Assembly (NCBI RefSeq): GCF_000208745.1
Contig: NC_030856.1
Coordinates: 7,677,965-7,741,964 of the forward strand
Source: Theobroma cacao
Lineage: Eukaryota > Streptophyta > Magnoliopsida > Malvales > Malvaceae
Reading direction: 5' to 3'
Length of the DNA: 64,000 bases
Below, piece after piece: positions 23,893 through 35,165 of the stretch. Position numbers and translations under genes: made by a program. The notes under the pieces were generated by a model. That model was not told the DNA's origin, searched no databases, and was given only the letters and a program-made list of their open reading frames with translations. Each line of letters begins with the position of its first letter. Within the stretch, counting starts at the first letter, position 1.

Positions 23893-26223
23893 CACGGTTA
23901 TAATTATCACACAATATCCACTATCAATGCATAACATATATATATATATATACCAACATAATGTAGTAGTACATGAAGCCATAACAGCCACATGTCACAA
24001 CATAGAGAAAATTTATTAAGGGCTTGTTCCCATGCATAATTTAATGAAAAGTCAAGTAAAATCATTTAAATGCTTCATCCCAACACATATGTATTCCCCA
24101 AAAATATTTTAATGCAAGTTCACTCACCGGTCTTGTGGATTCTTTTGCTTGACTCTAACCTCAACTAATACTCCAAATGGACATGTGAGGCCTTGTTGGA
24201 ACCTATACACACACAACATCACAACCAACCCAAATTGGCATTAATATAATCCAAAAGCTCTTTCCTAATCAAGTTCCACTAGTTATTCCTAGCTAGCTTC
24301 CAATTGCCATTAAATGGCTAGTTGTTCACACTACTCTAGTCACTTTAAGAGTGAATAAACAACCTCAATGATAAAACACTCAAAACCCTATTGTTAGCCA
24401 TTATCAACAACTAAAGAAATTTACCCTTAACTTATACTCACCTTGATGGTCTTTGTAGTTGAATTCTCTTTCAAAATTCTTCAAGCTAACAAGGGAAATC
24501 ACTCTCTCCCTCTACATGTCTAGCTAGTGAGAGGAAGATGAAGTAAGACTTTTTAAGGGTTTTAAGATGAGAGAGTGAAAGAGCACCAAGGGTTCTATGA
24601 AAAAATGCTCAAAAGCATGAAATTGAAGCTAGAGAAAGAAAGTTATGGAAGCTTTAAAGGAGGCTCCCATGGAAGAAACGTGAGAGGGGAAAGGAAGAAG
24701 AAATGGCTGGAACCTACTGAAAATTGCTAGAGCTTTAGATATTTATATCTAAAGTTTATCCATTTCTCACATAACTTACCAAAATGCCCTTAACATGGTG
24801 ACTTTGTCTTTCTCTCATCCTTTGTGCAACCTTTTACTCTTTTGACACTAGGGCAAGGTCCATAATAGTCTAGAAATACTCGAGTTCACAAAAACATAAA
24901 AATTTAGACCCGAGATGCAAAATGACCATTTTGCCCCTATCATGGAAATTATCATTATTTTGATCTTCTTCATTTATTTACCATCATAAACATCATTTAT
25001 TCATTCCTTAGGCCTATTTAGAGCTTAATAACATAAAACAAACTCACTCGTAGGAGCTTACCAAGAGAAATTACGAAATTACCCCTGGTCCACATTATCA
25101 CGTCTACTTCTAGTTATGTGTCTATGGAGATCAAGATTTCACAAGTTCACTTCTGAATTACCCTTTTTAACTCTGTAATTAACCTCAATTGGTATCCGTA
25201 AACTTTATTAGCCACCGTATCAAAATACGGGGTACTACACGGAGTTCAAGACGGATTTTCACCGAAACGTCGGGATAAATTCGAACTCCATACTCCAATA
25301 TTCACTAACTCAAATAATCGTTGTTTAAAATATACATTAGAAGAAAAATAAAGTTGCATAATATTGTATTTAAACCTAAATTAATATAGCTAGTTAATTA
25401 GCTTAAATAAACATCATTAAATAAAATTAATTTAACCAATAAAAAATAAATTAATGGTTTGATAAACTATATAATTCAATAAAATACTAATCAATAATGT
25501 TAATTAAAGAATATAGATTTAAATGGAAAACTATAAGAAAACAATAAATTAGAAATTAATTAAACCAAGTTTAAGCATGTACATGTAGATATCATCGATA
25601 ATTTTATTCTGTCATAGCATGCCACATTTATCTTGTTAATAGGGTGGGAATTTCGATGATGGGATTTCCTCGAAGAGCTCGTAGAGACGAGTCTTTCCCG
25701 GGATATCCCTAGGTGAGGAAAACTTTGAGACTTCACCAAAGCGTTGGGATGGTCTACGAATGATTTTCCAATAAAAGATTGCCAACCTCATCATTTAAAA
25801 TTGGACAAATCATAACATCATTTTACTACTGTATCCCATGCATCCGCGAAACCAACTAAAAGATTCAATCAGATAACATAATAAAGAATTAATTAATAAG
25901 AAGAATTAAGGAAATATAGGAATAAATCAAGGTAGGCTACAATAGGATAACTTAAGATTAAATAGTACCATTCGTGGAACGGGCGTCACGAAGATGCTAA
26001 CCCTTCTCCGTGCGTAACCGCACTCCCAAACCTATCTCTGAAAAACGTGGATCAATTCTCGTTCTGTCAACAGACTTAAAATTAATTTAAGACTTCGTTG
26101 ATTAGAATCGGGTTAATAGGTGGCTAATCACATCTAAATAAAAAAAATATTGCTGGCGACTCCAAGATATTTTATTTTCACCGAAGTCTAGCGATCGGTT
26201 CCTGGACTCGGCACGTTACGACA

Positions 26224-26904
26224 CTTGCAAAGTACAGATAGCTAGCAGGGAAACTACTCTACATAACATTCACAAGACCTGACATATCTTATGCAGTGCA
26301 CACCTAAGCTCAGTTCATGGACAAACCATCCAATGAACATTATATGGCAACCTTAAAAGTGTTGAAGTATTTGAAGGCAGCACCAGGCCAAGGGATACTT
26401 ATGAAAGCAGATTCCAATTTAGAGATCTCAACATACTGTGACAGTGACTAGGCTAGATGTGCAGACACCAGAAAGTTAGTTACTGGTTCTTGCATATTCA
26501 TTGGATAATCATTGGTAAGCAGAAAGTCAAAGAAGCAACAAATAGGGGCACGAAGTTCAATTGAGGCAGAGTACAGGTCTATGGCAGCTACATGCCATGA
26601 AGTCATCTTGATAAAAGGCTTACTGGCTGACTTTGGAATTAAGCATCGGAATGCTATAAGACTCTACTGTGATAACCGGTCATCAATCTACATCATCAAA
26701 AATCCAGTCTTTCATGAAAGGACAAAACATATAGAGATTGATTGTCATTTTATTCGTGAAAAGATACTAAATGGTATGATTGAGCCTGTTCACATATCAA
26801 CAGAAGTCTAAGTTGCTGATGTATTTACAAAAGCTATGCAGCCTGGACAATTTCAGAAGTTCTTATCGAAGATGAACATTCATAACGTTCATGGTTCATC
26901 TTGA
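26224..26904 (+). pseudogene. Copia RNase H and RT C-terminus relic
   Basis: Continues the frame of 7520-8789. Blocks are GKLLYITFTRPDISYAV, YLKAAPGQGI, STYCDSD, SRKSKKQQIGARSSIEAEYRSMA, IRLYCDNRSSI, NPVFHERTKHIEIDCHFIREK and ADVFTKAM, the standard copia RNase H order with D, E and D residues visible. Stops are TAG 26239, TAA 26305, TAG 26449 (Trp expected), TAA 26506 and TAA 26809. The natural end is the TGA at 26902-26904 just before the polypurine tract. Confidence 0.93.
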
Positions 26905-26911
26905 GGGAGAG
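26901..26911 (+). other. Polypurine tract of the copia element
   Basis: ttgagggagag immediately before the 3' LTR TG at 26912, the canonical copia arrangement. Confidence 0.92.
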
Positions 26912-27326
26912 TGTTAAGCACAGGAATTGATTGAAGTTACAGTTAGCAAATAGCAAAGTAGGAGGAATAAGTGAAGCAGAGATGTCTGCATACATGGAGG
27001 AAAAGGGTACTTGTAAGTAAGAAAGGGAATAAATATTGAAACGCATCGTTTCAGTATTGTTTGAGCAAGAAAAAGAGAAAGGCACAAAGTGCACCGTTTC
27101 ATTAAAAGGATGATGTGGAGAAGCTTGCCGCTTGTTACTGTTAAGTATTTTTTAATTTGTAGTTAGTTAGTTAATACTGTAATTAGTTACATCTCTTTTG
27201 TCCTTTTCTTATTCCTTTGTAAAGGCAAAGTATAAAAGGCCTTCTTTTCTGTACAGTTTTCCTTTAAGGTGAATAGAATGAATCATTCCCCAAAACATTC
27301 TCCGTACCACTCTTCACTGTTCATCA
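26912..27326 (+). repeat. 3' LTR of the copia element
   Basis: 415 bp, TGTTAAGCAC to GTTCATCA, aligning along its whole length with 3273-3686. Confidence 0.96.
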
Positions 27327-27331
27327 ACAAG
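27327..27331. repeat. Right target-site duplication of the copia element (acaag)
   Basis: Exact copy of 3268-3272. The sequence that follows (tgtatttctttcaaattata) is also found directly after the unoccupied site at 32177. Confidence 0.95.
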
Positions 27332-29092
27332 TGTATTTCTTTCAAATTATAAAATTTTGGATCTAAGATGATATTGTTTTCCAGCCCCCACTATTTTTCT
27401 CCATGTTTATAAAATTTAACGATGCCAAATGAGCTTCAGATCATGTAAGAAGGTAAAGTGGTTGACTAAATTGAAAGTTCAGGCGAGGCTATTCAACCAA
27501 GCTGAAGGCTATTGGTCTCAGCCCATGTCATTCGTAAAAGCTTTTTAGATAATGGAAGAATTTTCAAAAGCTTGCCGGCCAGCCTTTGCAAAATTCCTAG
27601 GTCCAGACACTCGAGCAAACTTAGTCTCTAGGCGAATAATCAACAATTTTCTCTCTAATCGTTGTACAAGTTACAATTTTTTATTATTGATTATTTTCTT
27701 TTATATTCATTTTCTAGCTGGTCTCTGCTTTCATTAGCTTCCACCAAACTGTTGAAAAAATATTCCTAAGAAAATTATTCCAACACGCGGATTAATTTCA
27801 AATAATATTAAAAAGGAATATAAAAAAATAAAAATGAAAGCAAGTAACTATACAAAAATAAATAAAATAAGAAGAAATTAAATTTTGAATAACTTATAGA
27901 ATGGATCACTATATATTTGTTTACATCATATGCATTTTAATTATACAAGTAAATAAAAATCTTACCAATGATAAAATTTCAAGAAAACTGTAAAAGGTCT
28001 TTTTTTAAAAAAAAAATTAAAGGAGGAGATATTTTAAAATTCCACCATTTTAAAAATTTTTCAATAGATAAATTTTCATTTGCTGCTAAACAAATTGACA
28101 AGTGTACAACAAAAGAAACAAAGAAATAATAAAAGGGGAATAAAATAACCAAGGATAAGAAAGCTAAGATGAAAATTAAAATTGTCACATAAAATCTTAA
28201 AACGAGAAAAATATAAAATAAAAGTAGGAAAATAATACTTTTACATTATGCTTAATTAAAATTATTACATTTAAGTGTTGATGATGATTCACTATATCAT
28301 GCTTAGTTTTATATTTTATAATTCATCGATGTACAAAAGTCTTGAAAGGGTTTCAAATATTTATTTGAAATCCACAAAAGTATTCGATAAAGAAAGTCTT
28401 GAAAGGAATATAAGCGTTCTAAACCTAATAGATTTCCAATCGTGTGAGATACATTTGACTATGGGGAAAAAGAATGGTAATTTTCATACCTTTATATGCA
28501 TGGGAAGTAACTTTCAAAAAGGGGCTGCCATTTTTCTTCCTTTGACACTAATTCATCTCTTAACTTTCTATCACTTTATACATTAATTTAATAGCCAGTT
28601 ACTATGAATTCCAATTTCTTAGCAATTTAAAAAAGATGACTTCCACTGACTGGGTCCTTTCAATTAGACTTTGTTAGACTTGGACAGCTTAGGGCTTGTT
28701 TTTCTTGGCAAGACACACAAGTGTAAACACTGGAAAAATGGAAGCATTCAAATATTATTAAGTACTTCATCAGCTCATTGCCCACTCTTGTACCGAAGAA
28801 GAGAACGTTAGTCTTCGGTCTTTGTCAATGTTGGAAATTGGCAACGAAGAGGGGAAAAAAGTATAAGATTCTTATAGGAATTAATTCTTTAAAACACATA
28901 TAATAAAGCTTGGATAAAAATTAAAATTATTAAATAAAATCTTAAAAAGGAGAAAAAATATAAAAAAATGAAAATGATACATTTACATAATGCTTAATTA
29001 AAATTATTACATTCTACGTGGTGATGATGATTCACTATATTATGTTCTTTTATAATTCATTAATACATAAAATTTGACCACACCTTGAAACA
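27332..29092 (+). other. Unit U1, right part: receptor-kinase upstream-like sequence, no gene
   Basis: No coding sequence recognised. 27460-27610 (gttcaggcgaggctattcaa, then ttcaaaagcttgcc and agcctttgcaaaattcc) is a paralogue of 32340-32470 and of 33800-33940, which precedes LRR gene A. A first copy of the 176-bp repeat lies at about 28340-28560. A second shared block at 28640-28860 (acttggacagcttagggctt, cttgtaccgaagaag) recurs at 30600-30800, 36560-36700 and 37930-38060. Confidence 0.65.
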
Positions 29093-30600
29093 ATGCCCAA
29101 AAATTTAAAATCCACAAAAACATTTGATAGAGAAAGTTTTGAAAGGAATATAAGGATTTTTGATTTAGTAGGCTTTCAATCGTGTGGGATACTTTTGACT
29201 ACGAGGGAAAAACATGTAATTTTCATACCTTTATATACACGGCAAGTAACTTCCATAAAGAGGTTCAAATACTATTAAGATTTAAAATCCACATAACTAT
29301 CTGATAAAGAAAGTCTTGAAAGGAATATAAGCATTGTAGACTTAGTAGGTCTCCAATCGTGTGCAATACTTTAGACTACGAGGGATAAATGTAATTTTCG
29401 TACCTTTATATACACAGTAAGTAACTTCCATAAAAGGGGCTCAAATACTAGGAAGACTTAAAATGCACATAAATATCTAATAAAGAAAGTCTTAAAAGGA
29501 ATATAAGTGTTATAGACTTAATAGGTCTCCAATCGTGTGCAATAATTTTGACTATGAGGGACAAATATAATTTCCACACCTTTATATACAATGTAAATAA
29601 TTTTCTTAAAAGGGGCTCAAATACTAGTAAGACTTAAGATCCACATAAATATTTGATAAAGAAAGTCTTGAAAGGAGTTTAAATGTTATGGACTTAGTAG
29701 GTCTCCAACCGTGTGCAACACTTTAGACTATGAGGAAAAATGTAATTTCGTACCTTTATATACACGATAAGTAACTTCCATAAATGGGACTCAAATACTA
29801 GTAAGACTTAAAATCCACATAAATATCTAATAAAGAAAGTCTTGAAAGGAATATAAGCGTTATAGACTTAATGAGTCTCCAATTGAGTGCAATAATTTTG
29901 ACTATGAGGGATAAAAGTAATTTTCGTACCTTTATATACAATGTAAGTAATTTTCATAAAGGGGGTTCAAATACTAGTAAGACCTAAGATCCACATAAAT
30001 ATTTGATAAAAAAAGTCTTGAAAGGAGTATAAGCGTTATTGACTTAATAGGTCTCCAACCATGGGCAATACTTTGGACTACGAGGAAAAAATGTAATTTG
30101 CGTACCTTTATGTACATAGTAAGTAACTTCCATAGAAGGGGTTCAAATAGTAGTAAGACTTAAAATCCACATAAATATCTAATAAAGAAAGTCTTCAGAG
30201 GAATATAAGCGTTATAGAGTTAGTGGGTCTCCAATCGTGTGCAATAATTTTGACTATGAGGGACAAATGTAATTTTTGTATCTTTATATACAATGTAAGT
30301 AATTTTCATAAAGAGGGCTCAAATACTAGTACGACTTAAAATACACATAAATATATAATAATAAAAATCTTTGAAAGGAATGCAAGCGTTATAGACTTAG
30401 TAGATCTCGAACCGTGTGCAATACTTTGGACTGTGAGGGAATGATAAATAACTTCCATAAAAGGGGCTCAAATACTAATCAGATTTAAAATCTACATGAA
30501 TATCTGATAAAGAAAGTCTTTAAAGGAATATACGCGTTATAGATTTGGTAAGTATCCAATCGTGTGTAATAATTTTGACTATGAGAGACAAATGTATGAC
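29093..30600 (+). repeat. Tandem array of about nine 176-bp repeats
   Basis: The anchor gaaaggaata or its variant occurs at 29141, 29318, 29494, 29670, 29844, 30020, 30196 and 30373, spacing 174-177 bp, and again near 30531 after a partly deleted unit. Each unit contains taaagaaagtcttgaaagga, aggtctccaatcgtgtgcaa, tgactatgaggga and agtaacttccataaa. It has no coding content. Related copies occur near 28340, 32900-33680, 35340 and 37600. Confidence 0.93.
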
Positions 30601-31835
30601 TTCCACTAACTTTGTCCTTTCAATTAGACTTTGTTAGACTCGGACAGCTTAGGGCTTGTTTTCCTTGGCAAGACACAGAACTGTAAACACTGGAACAAAG
30701 GAAGCATTCAAATTTTGTTAATTACTTTATCAGCTCATTGCCTACTCTTGTACCGAAGAAGAGAACATTAGTCTTCGGTCTTTGTCAATGTTGGAAATTG
30801 GCAATGAAGAGGAAAAATATGTAAGATTCTTAAATTACTTTATCAGCCCATTGCCCACTCTTGTACCGAAGAGAAACTTTATTTTTGTTAGTCTTTGGTC
30901 TTTGTAAATGAAGAGGAAAAAAATGCAAGATTCTTGTAAGTATTAATTCTTTAATTAACAATGCTCATTATAACCTAGTACTTTTACCTTTATTATTTTT
31001 CTCTTTGACAATTTCAGAAGTTACAAAAGAGTTGCTTATGGATTGGTTGAGCTAAACAAGATTACCAGTTTCAAGTAATTTATACAAATTAGAATATACA
31101 CTTTGAGTTAAATCTAAAAATTCAATTTAATTCTAACTTAATTATTAAATAGTTATTTTTAAGATGAGTTCTTAAAATGTAAAAGTTTTAATTTGTTACA
31201 TGAAAAAGGCAGTCAATTGGAATATTTTTCCGCTTTTTTCCCATTTTTCATCATCAATTTGATGATATATGGGTAGAGGGGGCCCTCAAAAGGTTACTTT
31301 TAAGATCTATTCATTAATATAGAATTTGGTAAAAGAAAAAGTATTAATATAGAAATAAAAAATCAAATGGATGCAATAAGTATAAAACTTGATAAAATGT
31401 GGAACATTTATAATTTTGTTCTATTGGTTGACAAAAAAGCTTAAATTCTTGCCTACAAAGCTCACTTGCATTGATTATATTTAAAGGTGCTAGAATTAGT
31501 CTAAAGCCCATTGTACTAGTCCATTATAGATATTAAATTAATCTTTCCTAATATAAAAATGAGAATCAATTCATGTTTTAAAGGTTTCGTTTGGTTTGGT
31601 GTTTTTATTATCTGTCTTTAATTATTTATTTATTTTATTAATTTCTATAATAATTTAAGAAAAAAACAGAAAGCGAAAATATTAACCAAAAGAGCTTAAT
31701 TGAGCTCCCAAACATGAACTAGAGGGCATGCTTCACGCTTTTCCTCTCGGATGCGGCTATCTGTCCATTCTGCTTTTTGCTTTTCTTGATTTGTAGGAAC
31801 TTTTTACAATCCAAAATCTATAAAAATATATTTCA
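30601..31835. other. End of unit U1, no gene seen
   Basis: Contains two copies of the cttgtaccgaag / tagtctt.ggtctttgt block (about 30745-30790 and 30860-30905) and AT-rich sequence. No LRR coding sequence survives in U1. Confidence 0.6.
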
Positions 31836-32914
31836 TTAGGTGTAATTTTCAATGAGATTATGATAAATTAATGTTTAGATTTTCTGTAATGACTTGATTT
31901 GAGGTGAAGTTTATTGAAAGATGGATGTTAGATTGAAATTAATTAGTTGATATTGTTACCTATTATTCATTTTAATAAAAATGAACTAGGAGGGACATAG
32001 TCACATAGTATTTAAGTTTCATTTTTGGACAATCTAGGAATTTGAGTCTGAATTATTTGAATAGGAAATGTACACTTACTTTTGAATCAAATGCTTAAAC
32101 ACTAATACAGAATTTAACTTTTAATCACCTCATCTTATACCAAAAAATTTTATAAGAAAGAAACAAACAACGATAAGTGTATTTCTTTCAAATTATAAAC
32201 TTATAGATGTATGTCTTTAATTATAAAATTTTAATGATAAATTTTCCTGCCCTTCCAGCCCCCACCAGTTTTCTTGATGTTTATTGGCATTGTGGATCCC
32301 AATTATATTATCAGTAATTATGAGACCAATAAATTATTAAGTTCCCATGACTTAATTCAACCAAGCTGGGTACTACTGTTCTCTGCCCATGTAATACAAA
32401 AAAGCTTTTTAAATAATAGAAGAATTTTCAAAAGCTTACCAGCCAGCCTTTGGAAAATTCCTAAGTCTAGACGTGATATTTGCTTGCATTATGCTTACAA
32501 TTATGCAATTATATGAAAATCTTATCAATGATAGAATTTCAAGACAATTGTAAACAATAATTTTTAAAAAAAAATTTAAGGGAGGTGTTTTTTTTTAAAT
32601 TCCACAAATGTGTTGAGCGAATTCAAAAAAATTCAATAAATTGACTAGCGTTCAACAAAAGAAATAAAGAGATAATAAAAAGGGAATCAAATATAACAAG
32701 GATAATAAAGCTTGGATAAAAATTAAAATTATTAAATAAAATCTTTAAAAGGAGAAAAAATATAAGAAAGTAAGAAAATAATACATTTACATTATACTTA
32801 ATTAAAATGATTACATTTTACGTGCTGATGATGATTCACTTTATCTAATGTTTAATTTTATATTTTTATAATTCATTGATAAATATAAATTGACCACACC
32901 TCAAAATGGTGCCC

Positions 32915-33680
32915 AAAGATTTAAAATCCACAAAAATATTTGATAAGGAAAGTCTTGAAGGGAATATAAGCGTTCTAGATTTAGTAGGCTTTCAATCATG
33001 TGGGATACTTTTGACTATGAGGGGAAAAATGTAATTTTGATATTCACGGTAAGTAACTTCCACAGAGAGGCTCAAATACTAGTAAGATTTAAAATCCACA
33101 TAAATATCTAATAAAGAAAGTCTTGAAAGGAATATGAACCTTATAGATTTAGTAGGTCTCCAATTATGTGTAATACTTCGGACTATGAGGGACAAAAGTA
33201 ATTTTCATACCTTTATATATACAGTAAGTAACTTTCATAAAGGGGGCTCAAATACTAGTTAGACTTAAAATCCACATCAATATCTAATAAAGAAAGTTTT
33301 AAAAGGAATATAAGCATTATAAACTCAGTGGGTCTCCAATCGTTTGCAATAATTTTGACTATGAGGGAAAAATGTAATTTTCATACCTTGACATACAATG
33401 CAAGTAATTTTCATAAAAGGGGCTCAAATACTAGTAAGACTTGTAAACTTAGTAAGTCTCCAACCGTGTGCAATACTTTGGACTATGAGGAAAAAATGTA
33501 ATTTTCATACCTTTAAAAACACGGTAAGTAACTTCTATAAAGGGGGTTCAAATACTAGTAAGACTTAAAATTCACATAAATATCTAATGAAAAAGTCTCC
33601 AAACGAATACAAGTGTTATAGACTTAGTGAGTCTCCGATCGTGTGCAATAATTTTGACTATGAGAGACAAATGTAATTTG
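32915..33680 (+). repeat. Second array of the 176-bp repeat, about five degenerate copies
   Basis: Anchors related to gaaaggaata lie at about 32957, 33125 and 33301, then a shortened copy follows at 33430-33540 and one more from 33555. The sequence matches the array at 29093-30600. Confidence 0.88.
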
Positions 33681-34244
33681 TCCCAGTACGCACCGTTTGG
33701 TGCCTGTATGTCCACTCCAGATGGTGCCGTTTGGGTTTATTTTTATGAAAATAAATTTATTACAATCGAGTTTTTAATCAAAAGTCAAGTCGTCGACCGA
33801 ATTGAAAGTTCATAGGAGCCTATTCAACCAAGCTAAAGACCCTTTGGTCTCTGCCCATTTCACACACAAAAGCCTTTTAAATAATGGAAGAATTTTTCAA
33901 AAGCTTAATTGCCAACCAGCCTTTGCAAAATTCCCAAGTTCACATACTTCAGCAAACATAGTCTCTATCACTAACCGAGGGAATAATAATCAAAAGTGTA
34001 ATGATCAAAATATTTATATGTTTCTTTTCTTAATTTGCAGGGCCTTTCTACAGTGCCAAAATCTATAAAAATATTGTCTTACATGGACTCATCCGCATAG
34101 CAGCGTAAAGAATGCTTCAACCAATTGCGAAACATGCATGTACTAGTATTTTAAGACTAGTATTTTAAGAGCATCAACCAACACAATGATGCAACACACT
34201 CAGTTGTTTCTTTCTTAAAGTGCCTCAACCAAAAATATAACCTT
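33681..34244 (+). promoter_or_regulatory. Upstream region of LRR gene A
   Basis: Non-coding. The block 33770-33960 (caagtcgtcgaccgaattga, gcccatttcacacacaaaag, ttgcaaaattcc) recurs in all three units, which suggests a shared ancestral promoter and 5' region. A short direct repeat tagtattttaaga occurs twice near 34143-34170. I cannot assign a transcription start. Confidence 0.45.
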
Positions 34245-35165
34245 ATGGGAAACACTAGCTTCCTTCTCCCTCTTATGGTATTTGTGGCGGTGTTGTGCAA
34301 CTTTGTGGTTGCTTTGTCAGCAGAATCACCCAACATCACCACTGACCAATTGGCTCTTCTTGCACTAAAAGCCCATGTCACTCATGACCCTCAAAACATA
34401 TTGGCAACCAACTGGTCTACCACTACCTCCGTTTGCAATTGGATTGGTGTCACTTGCAGATCCGATCATCAAAGAGTCGTCACTCTTAATCTTTCAGACA
34501 TGGGTCTTATAGGCACCATCCCACCTCACTTGGGAAATCTCTCTTTTCTTACTAAGCTTAACATCCCAAACAACAATTTTCAAGGCTCGTTACCCATGGA
34601 GTTGGCTAATTTGTCTTCCTTGCAATATATAAACTTTGATAACAACAGTTTCAGTGGGGAAATCCCATCATGGTTTGATTCCTTCACTCAACTTCAGAGT
34701 TTGTCTCTATACGGTAACAACTTCTTTGGTGTTATCCCGTCTTCTTTGGGTTCTTTGTCAAACCTTAAGGAGTTATTCTTATATGACAACGATCTGAAAG
34801 GGCATATTCCTGTAGCAATCGGAAATCTTTCTAACTTGAAATATTTGCGTTTGGGACAAAATCAACTTTCAGGTCACATATCTTTCTCAACCTTCAATAT
34901 ATCTTTATTGCGAATATTGATTTCAACACTAACAATCTCATTGTAGGTCAACTAGCATAGGCTATATTTGATCAACTTTCTAAATTACAATCTCTAATTT
35001 TGGGATTAAACAACCTTTCAGGTAGAATTCCAACCAGTTTATTCAAGTGCAAAGAGTTAGAAGTTTTATTCTTATATGATACTGCCTTGAAGGGAAGTGT
35101 GCCTGAGGAAATTGAGAATTTGACAAGATTAAGCGACTTAGCCCTCAATGGGAATGATCTAACAG
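34245..35165 (+). pseudogene. LRR receptor-like kinase (subfamily XII type), N-terminal exon, gene copy A
   Basis: Starts at ATG 34245 with a signal peptide (hydrophobic core LLPLMVFVAVLCNFVVAL, cut near ALSA). An LRR N-terminal cap follows (LALLALKAHVTHDP, then SVCNWIGVTC) and regular 24-residue LRRs (LIGTIPPHLGNLSFLTKLNI, GSLPMELANLSSLQ, GEIPSWFDS, GVIPSSLGSLSNLKELFLYD, GHIPVAIGNLSNLKYLRLGQ). This is the arrangement of FLS2/EFR/Xa21-type receptors. Near 34915 the frame shifts by one base and a TAG (34960-34962) follows; the LRR frame resumes to NDLTG and ends at a GT donor (35165/35166). Downstream LRR exons and the kinase are not attached. It is probably a pseudogene, although a truncated secreted LRR protein of about 230 residues (34245-34946) could be translated. 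Confidence 0.9.

Larger units (their letters stand above)
22500..25239 (-). mobile_element. Solo LTR (2740 bp), minus orientation, different gypsy-like family
   Basis: On the minus strand it begins TGTAGTACCCCG (25239 downward) and ends near 22500. Flanks cgaag (22495-22499) and cggag (25240-25244) are a 5-bp duplication with one transition. The uninterrupted sequence is seen in the 5' LTR near 10515. A TATA-like gatataaatatc lies at about 24737-24748. The terminal dinucleotide at the 22500 side is not canonical (reads GA rather than CA), so that edge could be off by a base or two or be mutated. It holds two unusual internal repeat sets (separate entries). Confidence 0.8.
8795..26223 (+). mobile_element. 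Non-autonomous gag-only Ty3/gypsy-type element (TR-GAG), itself interrupted
   Basis: The element lies inside the copia RT/RNase H region. It has a 2.7-kb 5' LTR (TGTAGACACC to CGTTACGACA), a primer binding site, a structured leader, one gag gene, about 3 kb without coding capacity, two tandem-repeat arrays, a polypurine tract, and a 3' LTR split by two solo LTRs. I find no protease, RT, RNase H or integrase. Long LTRs, this PBS and repeat arrays before the 3' LTR resemble the Tat/Ogre branch of Ty3/gypsy. With gag alone it fits the class called TR-GAG, which depends on enzymes from other elements. Confidence 0.87.
18292..26223 (+). repeat. 3' LTR of the TR-GAG element, split into three pieces
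   Basis: Pieces 18292-18528, 21034-22499 and 25240-26223 align end to end with the 5' LTR (8795-11498). The first break (18528) corresponds to just after the TATA box near 9049, the second (22499) to about 10515. Both gaps are filled by solo LTRs with their own target duplications. The LTR ends GTTACGACA at 26223. Confidence 0.9.
3273..27326 (+). mobile_element. Ty1/copia LTR retrotransposon, interrupted by nested insertions
   Basis: The element is bounded by two LTRs of about 415 bp starting TGTTAAGCAC and ending in CA, and by the 5-bp duplication acaag. It has a tRNA-iMet-type primer binding site, gag, protease, integrase, reverse transcriptase and RNase H in Ty1/copia order, and a polypurine tract. 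Removing the hAT (6457-7511) and the TR-GAG (8795-26223) leaves an element of about 5.6 kb, a normal copia size. It is dead: about ten stop codons and several frameshifts break the polyprotein. Confidence 0.95.

Noticed and set aside
23738..24019. 93-codon open frame with His/Pro repeats
   Set aside because: It is the translation of the GTGCA mini-repeats in an LTR, not a gene.
8795..26223. Single autonomous Ogre element
   Set aside because: No RT, RNase H, integrase or protease between gag and the 3' LTR; the extra length comes from nested solo LTRs and repeat arrays.
34245..34946. Intact secreted LRR protein gene
   Set aside because: The 3' end of the open frame is created by a one-base shift within LRR sequence that continues in another frame to a splice donor; I prefer a pseudogene, while noting that translation is possible.
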